A DNA stretch of 10,829 nucleotides from Sediminicola sp035798135 (GCA_035798135.1 JAPFBR010000011.1:1-10829), one strand, 5' to 3'; positions 1 to 6,799 are shown, numbered from the stretch's first letter. A program made the numbers and translations. The notes: generated from the letters alone by a model not told the origin.

Positions 1-75
1 CTAACCCTAGTCTAATTTTTCATTTAACGTACCCCTCCGAATAGATTGGTTTATTTATGCACCATTTGCGCTAAC
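1..75. other. Partial cassette end, no gene seen
   Basis: This is the right-hand edge of a cassette whose body lies outside the window. It ends with the core TTGCGCTAAC (66-75), preceded by the invariant T (65). On the minus strand it would be the leader of a gene starting further left. The only ATGs there open frames of three or four codons (ATG AAA AAT TAG, for example), so I call no CDS. Confidence 0.6.
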
Positions 76-207
76 GTTGATGTATAAGATTAGTTGCGTG
101 TTTAAGCACCTAATTTAGCAAATACAAACCAAATAGAAAATCTGCGAGCCCCGACGCTTCGGGGTTCGTAAGTAGGATTGCACTAGCAATTAATTTTATA
201 CGGTGTT
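73..207. repeat. attC-like palindromic site E1
   Basis: 135 bp from the left AAC to the right GTT. Inner stem 82-97 (GTATAAGATTAGTTGC) pairs with 186-201 with only two imperfect pairs, both G-T on the + strand. The interior holds a strong private hairpin, 144-154 with 159-169, around a CGCT loop. The right core GTTGTGCTT (205-213) matches the left core of E2 across the DUF6090 gene. Extra base T214 must bulge for that stem to continue. The left core's partner lies outside the window. Confidence 0.9.
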
Positions 208-244
208 GTGCTTTCGTTATTAATTTAAATCACAATCAATAGCC

Positions 245-1015
245 TCAGTCAGTTCTTTGATCAAGTTCACTTTGAATTATCTTAAGAGTATTTATAATGT
301 TGTTCTTCAGATCAGAATAATAATTTAAATTCAGGAAAGTACCAGTGACATAAAAGAAGGTTAGTTGATTATCATATTCAAGATTCTTTAACAGCACTTT
401 ACTAGATGACTTAAAATTACTGTTGGGCATATCCATCCTATTTCCAAATGCATTTATGAAGGACTTTCTGCCGTTTCCCCATTTATTCATTAAATCAATC
501 AATTTATAACGGGGTTTGGAATGTTCTTCTTCCTGAAACAAGACCCTGGTAAGGACTCCATCCCATGAGGCCAGTTTTAATCGCAACTCCCTATTCGAAA
601 TGATACCTAAATTACCAGAGTTGATTAACTCAATGAGAGTGCCTGGACTAGGACGGTATTGAATTTCACTTACAATTGTGCGATACATTAAAGAATCAAA
701 TACTTTTTCAGTCAAATCTGGATCATCGGTTCCCATTTTACCTAAAAGTGCATGAGCGAACTTCAAGCCTCGCTCATTTAGTTTCATTACACGTTCTACC
801 TCTTCGAGATTGTTTGAGAATTCATCATGAAGGGCATTTAAATAAATAAATTCTGTGTCATTAATCTTTTCAATTTCATTCAGATTATTTAACTGAAGAG
901 CAATTAATATACCAATAACCACAAGTACAATTTCACCAATGGCATAAAGTAGATATTTACTGAACTTGTTTTCAGTTACTAACTTTTGTCTAATTTTTCT
1001 AAAGAATTTTATCAT
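245..1015 (-). CDS. DUF6090-family membrane-anchored protein
   Basis: 256 residues. The N-terminus is a basic amphipathic stretch (MIKFFRKIRQKL), then ENKFSKYLLYAIGE and one hydrophobic helix at about 21-41 ending in the IGILIALQLNNLNE signature. This opening is characteristic of DUF6090 proteins, which occur in many copies in Flavobacteriia and have no known function. The remaining ~210 residues are predicted soluble and mostly helical, without a catalytic motif I recognise. ATG start at 1013-1015, 30 bp inside the cassette core (1037-1046), leaving no room for a cassette promoter of its own. It is the only gene between E1 and E2, and its stop lies about 30 bp from the E1 core. Family call is from recognition of the N-terminal signature. 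Confidence 0.88.
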   Translation of the reverse strand: MIKFFRKIRQKLVTENKFSKYLLYAIGEIVLVVIGILIALQLNNLNEIEKINDTEFIYLNALHDEFSNNLEEVERVMKLNERGLKFAHALLGKMGTDDPDLTEKVFDSLMYRTIVSEIQYRPSPGTLIELINSGNLGIISNRELRLKLASWDGVLTRVLFQEEEHSKPRYKLIDLMNKWGNGRKSFINAFGNRMDMPNSNFKSSSKVLLKNLEYDNQLTFFYVTGTFLNLNYYSDLKNNIINTLKIIQSELDQRTD

Positions 1016-1043
1016 TGGTTAGTGGTTTATCATAATGAAGCAC

Positions 1044-1231
1044 AACGCTTAAGCTATGAGTAGTGCGGAGGTAAGGAAACCTTTTTGTTTCCGTCTTCGC
1101 ACTTAGCAAAAGCTTTTTGTTTTGATTTATATTATTTCCCCAGAGCAAAATCGAAAAGATTTTGCGGTCAGAGTAAATATACGCTTACTTTGGATTAAAC
1201 ACCAAACTCCGCATTACTTATAGGTATTGTT
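1044..1231. repeat. attC-like palindromic site E2 (long type)
   Basis: 188 bp. Inner stem 1054-1070 pairs with 1207-1223, with two G-T pairs on the + strand. Interior hairpins are GGAAAC/GTTTCC (1075-1080, 1087-1092) and a perfect GCAAAATC/GATTTTGC (1145-1152, 1158-1165). The body is about 95% identical to E7 (10 substitutions in 188, no indel), although their cores and genes are unrelated. Left core 1037-1046 pairs with E1's right core. Right core GTTATACAAA (1229-1238) pairs with E3's left core. Confidence 0.93.
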
Positions 1232-1241
1232 ATACAAAGGT

Positions 1242-1895
1242 TTATTTCAATTTACCTTCAATACGCTTTAGAATTCCGTAAACACAATTTAAGTAATGAA
1301 ATGAATTGTTTTTTGCAAGTTCTGACCTTGCTATACCTTGCAGTTGAGGGATTTCAGAAATATCACATTCTTTAAAATCCAATCCTTTTTCTTCTTCGTT
1401 ATCGAACGTACCCATCCAAAAAGGAACTTTTACATCTTTGAAAATTTTTCTAGAATCGGAATGAGAAAAACCGTTTCTTAATCTTTCTCTAAACTCATGC
1501 AAAATTTTCTTTTCTTCTTTAGTTATTAATCCTTTACTACAAGATCTATTTATCGTGTCATTCAAGTCCAATCCGTTAAACTTATCAAGCCCCTCTTTGT
1601 ATAACGTATCCATCTTATTTACATCAGAGAGTAGTTTAACTCCAAATTCTGAATATAATAAACCAGTCTTTAAAGTATTTTCCAATAAATGATTCGTGAG
1701 GGTAATGGCAGCTTGATGTAATCCAAAAAATATGCAGTAGCATATTTCAGTCCGAACTTCTTTCAGATTATCCAGTACAGTTAATTCATCTTCAAAAATC
1801 GGTTTAATTTTGGCTACATCTGCCAACTTAAATTCCAACTTGCGATTAACCATTTCGGAAATGAACTCTTTTATTTCGTTCTCTAGATTCTTCAA
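1242..1895 (-). CDS. HEPN-like protein with Rx4H motif
   Basis: 217 residues, soluble, largely helical. A helix rich in conserved-type residues (about 46-76: EVRTEICYCIFFGLHQAAIT...LLENTLK) is followed by ERLRNGFSHSD, giving R140-x4-H145. This two-helix layout, with the Rx4-6H motif on the second helix, is the hallmark of HEPN domains, many of which are RNases in toxin-antitoxin, abortive infection or CRISPR effectors, while others are inactive or assist nucleotidyltransferases. Function here is inference. The start is a TTG at 1893-1895 directly next to the cassette core; the first ATG is residue 15 (1851-1853), so the true start is uncertain. It is a single-gene cassette between E2 and E3, and no partner antitoxin is seen in the same unit. 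Confidence 0.75.
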   Translation of the reverse strand: MKNLENEIKEFISEMVNRKLEFKLADVAKIKPIFEDELTVLDNLKEVRTEICYCIFFGLHQAAITLTNHLLENTLKTGLLYSEFGVKLLSDVNKMDTLYKEGLDKFNGLDLNDTINRSCSKGLITKEEKKILHEFRERLRNGFSHSDSRKIFKDVKVPFWMGTFDNEEEKGLDFKECDISEIPQLQGIARSELAKNNSFHYLNCVYGILKRIEGKLK

Positions 1896-1904
1896 CTTTT
1901 GTAT

Positions 1905-2089
1905 AACGTCTCGGCTATGGTTAGTACGGGATTAAAAGTAAATAAACTTTCGATTAAGCACTTAGCCAAAACTTTTTATTTTGTTTTATCTTTTTTTTTA
2001 AAGCCAAATCAAAAGATTTGGCGGACTTTGTTAAAATGCCATAAACTTTGGGATAAGCACCAAAACCCGTATTAATTATAGCCATTGTT
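1905..2089. repeat. attC-like palindromic site E3 (long type)
   Basis: 185 bp. Inner stem 1913-1930 pairs with 2066-2083 over 18 positions, with three G-T pairs on the + strand and no other mismatch. Interior perfect hairpin GCCAAATC/GATTTGGC (2003-2010, 2015-2022). Most like E9 in the left arm, hairpin and right arm. Left core TTTGTATAAC (1898-1907) pairs with E2's right core, extendable to 14 bp with one G-T. Right core GTTAGCTGC (2087-2095) pairs with E4's left core. Confidence 0.93.
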
Positions 2090-2095
2090 AGCTGC

Positions 2096-2342
2096 TGTGG
2101 TTTTGTTCGAGTAAGCACGAAACTTTGCGTTTTCCTACGTATTTGCTCCGTAACGTGTCCATTTAGCAAACTAGCTAAAATGTCCATCAGCGCAACGATT
2201 ACGCAAGATTGAAATCCATTTGCGCAGTATTCTAAAAACACACCAACTGTAGTTATCTCAATTATTTTTCTGATAAAATAAAGGGTGAAAAAGACACATT
2301 TTATCGGTCAGTTCAAGATGAAAATACTATTACTCAGTCTAG
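2096..2342. other. Non-coding 3' part of the CPBP-LytTR cassette
   Basis: 247 bp between the cassette core and the stop of the CPBP gene. A minus-strand open frame (stop-free from 2241) runs through it but continues straight across the core into E3, which argues against a real gene. A small hairpin TTTAGC/GCTAAA (2162-2167, 2174-2179) is followed by a second copy of TGTCCAT (2156-2162, 2181-2187). It may be a decayed gene or a further structured insertion; I cannot tell which. Confidence 0.45.
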
Positions 2343-3005
2343 TTATGCCAAACCAAAGTAAAAACTCAAAATACCTAGTGTGTTAAAAAAGCCATGTATC
2401 ATAATCATAAACCACAAATCGTATTTGCGCATGTAGAATATTATAGATAAGAGTGCTCCGATAATTACTACAACAAGTTGCCCTGTAATTCCTTGCTGCA
2501 TGTGCATGAACCCGAAAAAACCACAAATTATTAGAATATTAATAGCAAGACTGATTTTACTGTCTCCAAAGAATTTGACGAACTGTCGCATAAGATAACC
2601 TCGAAAAATAATTTCTTCTCCAAATCCCGCAGTAGCCCACACTATTAATAACCAGACGATGGTGACTTCAAGGTTTCCTTCCAATTGGCTCATGCTTGAA
2701 TAATCAATAGGAACTCCTGTTAGCATCTCGATTCCAGGAACCACTGCAAAGACATAAAAAATAAAGAGTCCCAGTGCAACTAACGGAGCATGCACAAGGA
2801 GATTTTTTGCATTGAATTTTCCACGTTTAAACCCAAGAGCTGAAAATGGTTTTCCCTTGTATTCTATATAATTAGCTATAATGATGATAATAGAGATAAT
2901 TATATTTTCAAAAGGTGTTCTGGTGATTGGCCCAAAGTACATGAAACAAATAATGACAAGGGTGACTAATGGAATTACTATTTGTCGTAAGGTCATTTTC
3001 TTCAT
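2343..3005 (-). CDS. CPBP-family intramembrane metalloprotease
   Basis: 220 residues, strongly hydrophobic, with about six or more membrane helices. All three family motifs are present: GFGEEIIFRGYLMR with the EExxxR core (E130, E131, R135), GFFGFMHMQQG with H168, and HGFFN giving H204-x3-N208. In CPBP (CAAX protease and bacteriocin-processing, Rce1-like) proteins these residues form the membrane-embedded metal or glutamate active site. Known roles include prenyl-protein processing and bacteriocin self-immunity; the substrate here is unknown. ATG start at 3003-3005. It follows the LytTR gene on the same strand after 125 bp and shares one cassette with it, with no repeat in between, so regulation of or by that neighbour is a reasonable guess. 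All catalytic positions look intact. Confidence 0.93.
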   Translation of the reverse strand: MKKMTLRQIVIPLVTLVIICFMYFGPITRTPFENIIISIIIIIANYIEYKGKPFSALGFKRGKFNAKNLLVHAPLVALGLFIFYVFAVVPGIEMLTGVPIDYSSMSQLEGNLEVTIVWLLIVWATAGFGEEIIFRGYLMRQFVKFFGDSKISLAINILIICGFFGFMHMQQGITGQLVVVIIGALLSIIFYMRKYDLWFMIMIHGFFNTLGILSFYFGLA

Positions 3006-3130
3006 CGTTTTTGATTTTAAATTCTAAGACGAAGTAATGAACTAGACTCCCAAAAACCCCTTTAAATATTAATGTTTTTACTGAATGGTAGTAAATTGAT
3101 AACTGTATGGTCGATAGCTTTTAATTTATT

Positions 3131-3967
3131 TTATTGAAACCAAGTCATAAATGCTTTTCGTTTATAACGACTGATGTTGATTTCGGTAATCGCATCATTT
3201 TCAATAGAAGTTTTTAACGTAATCCGCAACTTGCCATTTGCAATCTTTTCAATTTGGTCTACCGCATCTTTATGAATGATAATTTGACGATTGACTCTAA
3301 AAAACAATTGGTCGTTTATTTTTTCTTCGAGTTCATTCAATGTAAAATCGGTGGTAATTGTGGTGCCATCATTTTGAACAGTATATACAATTTTGTTTTC
3401 GCTATAGAAACATGCAATATTTTCGTAGGTAAGCTTGGTTATTTTCGCACCACTTTCTATAGTAATTTCATAATCTTTTATAGATAGCTTATATAAATTG
3501 TAGATGTCTAGGGAATATGCTAACCCTATGAGAATAAAACTTAACAACAAGGTAATTAGCAATCCAATTAATAAATAATAGAATTCAGTTTCTCCACCCG
3601 CAATTTTATTTAAGACAATACCTAACGGAATATACATGACGGTAATATACCCAAGAGTAGAGACCATATACCATGAGATAGAGGCGATTTCTACTTTTTT
3701 AGAGAAATACTTTTTCTTGTAAAATTTAAAATTAAGCTCTGCTATGATTCCAATAAGAATACACAAAGTAATAGTTGATAGAAAACCTTCTATAGGGAAT
3801 CTATACAATTCACCATCTGGGAAACTCTCGGGAGTTGATAAATGATTTACGACTAAAGAGAAAATTATAAAGACAATTAATTTCTGAAACCAACTCCATA
3901 GAGAACTATGGTTAAATTTAAGCGATACTGTTTTTAATGTAGTCTTGGTTGGTTGTGAAGCACTCAT
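3131..3967 (-). CDS. Membrane-bound LytTR-family transcriptional regulator
   Basis: 278 residues. The N-terminal part has four predicted membrane helices (about 26-41, 61-78, 97-118, 129-150). The C-terminal part (about 175-278) is a LytTR DNA-binding domain: ITKLTYENIACFYSENKIVYTV, then TLNELEEKI, FFRVNRQIIIHKDAV (224-228 RVNRQ) and the closing INISRYKRKAFMTWF. LytTR domains bind direct repeats in promoters. Here the usual response-regulator receiver is replaced by a membrane sensor-like module, a common layout in Bacteroidota. ATG start at 3965-3967, 64 bp after core to start edge, the longest leader in the array. First gene of the two-gene cassette bounded by GTTAGCTGC/GCAGCTAAC. The 125 bp before the CPBP gene could hold its operator, though I found no clear repeat there. 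Confidence 0.92.
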   Translation of the reverse strand: MSASQPTKTTLKTVSLKFNHSSLWSWFQKLIVFIIFSLVVNHLSTPESFPDGELYRFPIEGFLSTITLCILIGIIAELNFKFYKKKYFSKKVEIASISWYMVSTLGYITVMYIPLGIVLNKIAGGETEFYYLLIGLLITLLLSFILIGLAYSLDIYNLYKLSIKDYEITIESGAKITKLTYENIACFYSENKIVYTVQNDGTTITTDFTLNELEEKINDQLFFRVNRQIIIHKDAVDQIEKIANGKLRITLKTSIENDAITEINISRYKRKAFMTWFQ

Positions 3968-4028
3968 TAATTAAAAGTTCTTTTTTAGTTAATCTATTGT
4001 AGGACGATGTGTTTTTACCATTGCAGCT

Positions 4029-4215
4029 AACGATTTAGCTATGAACAGTACGGGAGCAAACTAGCGTTTGCTTTCCGCCATGCACATAGCAAAATCTTTT
4101 TGTTTTGTTTTTTCTTTTATTGTTTAAAGCAAAATCCCAAAGATTTTGCGGACTTCATAAAAATACACAAACCCTGCGATTAAGCCTGAAGCCCGTATTG
4201 TTTATAGGTTGTGTT
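4029..4215. repeat. attC-like palindromic site E4 (long type)
   Basis: 187 bp. Inner stem 4039-4054 pairs with 4192-4207, with two G-T pairs on the + strand. Interior hairpins AGCAAAC/GTTTGCT (4055-4061, 4066-4072) and GCAAAATC/GATTTTGC (4129-4136, 4142-4149). Unusually, both flanking cores match each other (GCAGCTAAC at 4023-4031, GTTAGCTGC at 4213-4221), because the two adjacent cassettes share the same core sequence. Confidence 0.93.
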
Positions 4216-4227
4216 AGCTGCTGGTTT

Positions 4228-4668
4228 TTATTCGTTGGCCTTTTCCATTTCGTATAGGTCCAAACCTTCTCCCCAATAATTTTTTTCGATTCGATTAATG
4301 CTATAATCAAATTTTTCAAAAAACTTATAGGCTAGCTGAGATGTTGTTACAATCAATTTTTTTACCCTTTTATCTTCACGAAATATTTTCATACAATGTT
4401 CTACCGATTGTTTTCCCAATCCTTTTCCCGCATAACTTGGGTCAAAAAAAATCCACGATATTCGTCCAGAATTATCATCTTCATTCACGTAATATCCAGT
4501 TCCGCCAACAATAGTATTATCCACTTCAACAGTCAGATAGGTTTCTGTATTTTGATTTAGATATTCTGCAAAATCTTTTATTTCTTTTTTGTCAAAGAAT
4601 TCAGGAACATTCAACCTGAAAATTCTCAGTAAGCTTTCTTTGTCATCAGGTTTGAACGGTCTAATCAT
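4228..4668 (-). CDS. GNAT-family N-acetyltransferase
   Basis: 146 residues, the normal length of a single GNAT domain. It starts MIRPFKPDDKESLLRIF, the usual beta1-alpha1 opening. Strands beta2-beta3 are at about 44-61 (TYLTVEVDNTIVGGTGYYV). Motif A is SWIFFDPSYAGKGLGKQSVEHCM (71-93), with the acetyl-CoA pyrophosphate loop AGKGLG, where the first position of the usual Q/RxxGxG/A is Y79. Motif B is LAYKFFEKFDY (112-122). It transfers an acetyl group from acetyl-CoA to an amine; the substrate cannot be read from the sequence. ATG start at 4666-4668, only 22 bp from the core. Stop TAA lies almost on the opposite core. Acetyltransferases are frequent integron cassette cargo, partly because some inactivate antibiotics, but nothing here indicates resistance. 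Confidence 0.93.
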   Translation of the reverse strand: MIRPFKPDDKESLLRIFRLNVPEFFDKKEIKDFAEYLNQNTETYLTVEVDNTIVGGTGYYVNEDDNSGRISWIFFDPSYAGKGLGKQSVEHCMKIFREDKRVKKLIVTTSQLAYKFFEKFDYSINRIEKNYWGEGLDLYEMEKANE

Positions 4669-4687
4669 ATTTTTTCAACTTGCAGCT

Positions 4688-4816
4688 AACGGTTAGGCTA
4701 TGATTCCGTTGTTGAGATTTGATGTTAATCAAATCGAGCTGGGATCATGCCGGTCTAAAGTACGAAAACTTTTTAATTGTAGTAAATAAGCTAAACAATG
4801 GATTATAGGCCTTGTT
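4688..4816. repeat. attC-like palindromic site E5
   Basis: 129 bp. Inner stem 4699-4713 pairs with 4794-4807. On the + strand it has two G-T pairs and one unpaired T (4704 or 4705), like the extrahelical bases of classical attC sites. Interior perfect hairpin GATTTGAT/ATCAAATC (4716-4723, 4728-4735). The body differs from E8 by only five substitutions and one 1-base indel. Left core GCAGCTAAC (4682-4690) pairs with E4's right core; right core GTTGTGTGTA (4814-4823) pairs with E6's left core. Confidence 0.93.
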
Positions 4817-4823
4817 GTGTGTA

Positions 4824-5024
4824 GCTTAGTTTGTTAATAATAATGAAGTCGTTGCTTGATACTCAGATTAGGAATGTTGAATTTTGATAATTATTTAAAT
4901 TATAATTTTTAATTCTGTGGTTTTGTTAACTGATCTAACTTAGTGTATTTTTTATCCGTTTTTATAGGCTTATAAAATATTTCGGATTTATAAAGAGCAA
5001 TTGAAAATATATTAATACAACCCC
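4824..5024. other. Non-coding 3' part of the PspC cassette
   Basis: About 200 bp of very AT-rich DNA between the right core of E5 and the stop of the PspC gene. No frame longer than about 15 codons starts here on the strand I checked closely, and I see no repeat, RNA gene or terminator. Most other cassettes have the stop within 35 bp of the core, so this is an unusually long trailer. Confidence 0.5.
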
Positions 5025-5225
5025 CTATGCTAAAGAATCATTATTAGAATTAGGCATCACAAAGTTTAAAATAGTATATATTATTAATCCAGAAGCTCCT
5101 AACAATGTAAGGACAAAGAATATTGTTCTTACGTGGAAAGTTTTCCAGCCAAGATATTCAGCAATTCCAGAACAAATTCCAGCTATCATTTTGTCATTAG
5201 ATTTCATAAGTTTTTTGTTATTCAT
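5025..5225 (-). CDS. PspC-domain membrane protein
   Basis: 66 residues, one complete PspC domain and little else. The signature MIAGICSGIAEYLGWKTFHVRTIFF (13-37) is followed by a hydrophobic segment LTLLGASGLIIYTILNFVMP (about 39-58). PspC is the inner-membrane partner of phage-shock-protein envelope stress systems in proteobacteria, and short PspC-only proteins are common in Bacteroidota, where their job is less clear. The gene has ATG at 5223-5225, 29 bp inside its core. It is alone in its cassette between E5 and E6, without pspA or pspB. It probably inserts in the cytoplasmic membrane; a regulatory role in stress response is only family inference. Confidence 0.92.
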   Translation of the reverse strand: MNNKKLMKSNDKMIAGICSGIAEYLGWKTFHVRTIFFVLTLLGASGLIIYTILNFVMPNSNNDSLA

Positions 5226-5261
5226 ATTCTTTATTTTTAAAACGGTTATTTAGTTACACAC

Positions 5262-5385
5262 AACGGTCTCGTATAACCGTCAGTTACGGGTTAATATGCG
5301 TTAATTTAGGTTAGGCACTAACGTTAGCAATTCCGAGTGGATTCGGACGTAGTCGAATCCGCCGTAATTGCGGTTATACATTGTT
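5262..5385. repeat. attC-like palindromic site E6
   Basis: 124 bp. Inner stem 5271-5289 pairs with 5362-5379. All 18 pairs form on the + strand, one of them G-T, with a single extrahelical T at 5280. Interior hairpin GGATTCG/CGAATCC (5339-5345, 5354-5360). Left core TACACACAAC (5255-5264) pairs with E5's right core; right core GTTGTGCCCA (5383-5392) pairs with E7's left core. Stem sequence is the most divergent of the set (GTATAACCG replaces TATGATTAG), yet pairing is kept. Confidence 0.92.
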
Positions 5386-5398
5386 GTGCCCAGTTTTT

Positions 5399-5941
5399 TT
5401 ATTTCCAAAATTCCCGCCATTTTTTAGGTTCAACGTTATTATATGAATCCGCATAACCATTATAATTCAGAACCATTTTGGCGTGGTGAGCAACCAAGTC
5501 ATATTTGTGGTTAACGTATTTTTCAATCCGTTCATTTATTCTTGGGCTGTTGAATTTTATTAAGTCCATAAAAATCCAACCTTGCACAGCATAAATGAAT
5601 TCCAACTCTTCAAATTGTTCAAAAGCTATTTTTTCCATTTCGGAATCTCCCTTTTTGAGGTCATTTATTAGAGCAGCCCACGTAATTTTCTCAAAATGAG
5701 AGTCTTTTTTTTCGAGTCGTTTAGCCAGAACTGGCAGAGCATTTTCAGATTTCATATCGACCAACGTTTGCCCAATCAATAGGTCATCTTTTTCTTTCAG
5801 TTCCTCAATTAATCTTTTTTCAACTGCTAAAAACTCCTCTTTGTTCAGTCCAGCAATGATTTTGTCATTTGTAAATCCTTCCCTTTCCTCGCGAGTTGGC
5901 GGAGGAATAATTTCCTTAATTAATCTTTCAATATCTCTCAT
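5399..5941 (-). CDS. Helical HEAT-like hypothetical protein
   Basis: 180 residues from the ATG at 5939-5941. An in-frame TTG at 5957-5959 would add six residues, but it lies inside the cassette core and is unlikely to be used. No signal peptide or membrane segment. The sequence is charged and helical: a proline turn near 13-15, a long helix 35-51 (EEFLAVEKRLIEELKEK), then helix pairs such as LLIGQTLVDMKSENALPVLAKRLEKK (54-79), EKITWAALINDL and EKIAFEQFEEL. These spaced amphipathic pairs resemble degenerate HEAT repeats; no enzyme motif is visible. It ends in WREFWK, with the stop six bases beyond the core. Single-gene cassette between E6 and E7. Function unknown. Confidence 0.82.
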   Translation of the reverse strand: MRDIERLIKEIIPPPTREEREGFTNDKIIAGLNKEEFLAVEKRLIEELKEKDDLLIGQTLVDMKSENALPVLAKRLEKKDSHFEKITWAALINDLKKGDSEMEKIAFEQFEELEFIYAVQGWIFMDLIKFNSPRINERIEKYVNHKYDLVAHHAKMVLNYNGYADSYNNVEPKKWREFWK

Positions 5942-5957
5942 TCGCGAAATTGGGCAC

Positions 5958-6145
5958 AACGCTTAAGCTATGAGTAGTACGGAGGGAAGGAAACCTTTTT
6001 GTTTCCGTCTTCGCACGTAGCAAAAACTTTTTGTTTTGATTTATATTTTTTCGCCAGAGCAAAATCCAAAAGATTTTGCGGACATAGTAAATATACGCTT
6101 ACTTTAGATTAAACACCAAACTCCGCATTACTTATAGGTATTGTT
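5958..6145. repeat. attC-like palindromic site E7 (long type)
   Basis: 188 bp, near-copy of E2. Inner stem 5968-5984 pairs with 6121-6137, with the two conserved G-T pairs and one A-C mismatch (A5979). Interior perfect GCAAAATC/GATTTTGC hairpin at about 6059-6079. Left core TGGGCACAAC (5951-5960) pairs with E6's right core; right core GTTGTAACAA (6143-6152) pairs with E8's left core. Its right arm contains the stop codon of the neighbouring membrane-protein gene. Confidence 0.93.
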
Positions 6146-6659
6146 GTAACAAGTTTTTTTTGAGTACTCGAAACCCAGCTAATAAAATACCTATTCCGAT
6201 AGCCAATAAATTCAACTTCATTTTTTCACTGTCTTTAATTTTATGATAATCATTAATTCCGATGAACTTATTCATTATAAATATTAGTCCGAGTGGAATT
6301 AAGAAGAAAAGGAGGGCTTGAAAAAAATCTGTAGTTTCTTTTATTCCGTCTTCAAATAAGCCTCTAATACCGTTTGTTACTAAGAAGTAAAACCAGCCAG
6401 TAACTAAAGTCCATCCAATTCTGTTTTTTAAAAAAAGTCCAACTCCCAATAATGATACGGAAAGAGCAGCAGTAAATATATCCGTAATTTTTAGTGCAAA
6501 AAGTACATTTTTTAGTACCAACCGTTCATTCCAGTTATAGAACGACTTAAGAAATTTATCAAATTCTGTTATTTCCCAAGTCCAGATTCCCAAAACCAAA
6601 ATGAAGAGAAGGGAATATATTCCAAGAGTAATATGTCGGTTAGATATATTTTTTTTCAA
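6132..6659 (-). CDS. Multi-pass membrane protein, unknown function
   Basis: 175 residues with hydrophobic segments at about 10-27, 58-76, 82-97, 112-129 and 148-163, so four or five membrane helices, and short charged loops. I do not recognise the family. Start is TTG at 6657-6659 (TTG AAA AAA AAT), 4 bp beyond the core; no ATG occurs in frame until about residue 129, so TTG is probably genuine. The last residues (NLLQQYL) are encoded by the cassette core and the E7 repeat, and the TAA stop (6132-6134) is part of E7's conserved stem. The gene thus borrows its stop from the recombination site. Single-gene cassette between E7 and E8. Confidence 0.82.
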   Translation of the reverse strand: MKKNISNRHITLGIYSLLFILVLGIWTWEITEFDKFLKSFYNWNERLVLKNVLFALKITDIFTAALSVSLLGVGLFLKNRIGWTLVTGWFYFLVTNGIRGLFEDGIKETTDFFQALLFFLIPLGLIFIMNKFIGINDYHKIKDSEKMKLNLLAIGIGILLAGFRVLKKNLLQQYL

Positions 6660-6669
6660 AATTTGTTAC

Positions 6670-6799
6670 AACGTTTAGGCTATGATTCCGTTGTTGAGAT
6701 TTGATGTCAATCAAATCGAGCTTGGGATCATGCCGGTCTAATGTACGAAAACTTTTGAATTGTAGTAAATATGCTAAACAATGGATTATAGGCCTTGTT
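6670..6799. repeat. attC-like palindromic site E8
   Basis: 130 bp, near-copy of E5. Inner stem 6681-6695 pairs with 6777-6790, with two G-T pairs and one extrahelical T on the + strand. The interior GATTTGAT/ATCAAATC hairpin is kept, with loop GTCA in place of GTTA. Left core TTGTTACAAC (6663-6672) pairs with E7's right core; right core GTTATCTCTT (6797-6806) pairs with E9's left core. Confidence 0.93.

Noticed and set aside
1044..1231. Repeats as rho-independent terminators
   Set aside because: The conserved stem has A-C mismatches at the conserved positions on the transcribed-sense strand, no consistent U-tract follows, and the cassette-wide paired cores need another explanation. Some interior hairpins could still attenuate transcription.
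1954..2241. Minus-strand 95-codon open frame
   Set aside because: It runs through the E3 core and most of its body, and the remaining part shows no family pattern; probably a chance open frame.
3254..3487. Plus-strand 77-codon open frame
   Set aside because: Antisense to the well-supported LytTR domain and low-complexity in composition.
5942..5959. Upstream TTG start for the HEAT-like gene
   Set aside because: The codon is inside the cassette core; an ATG six codons later has a proper leader.
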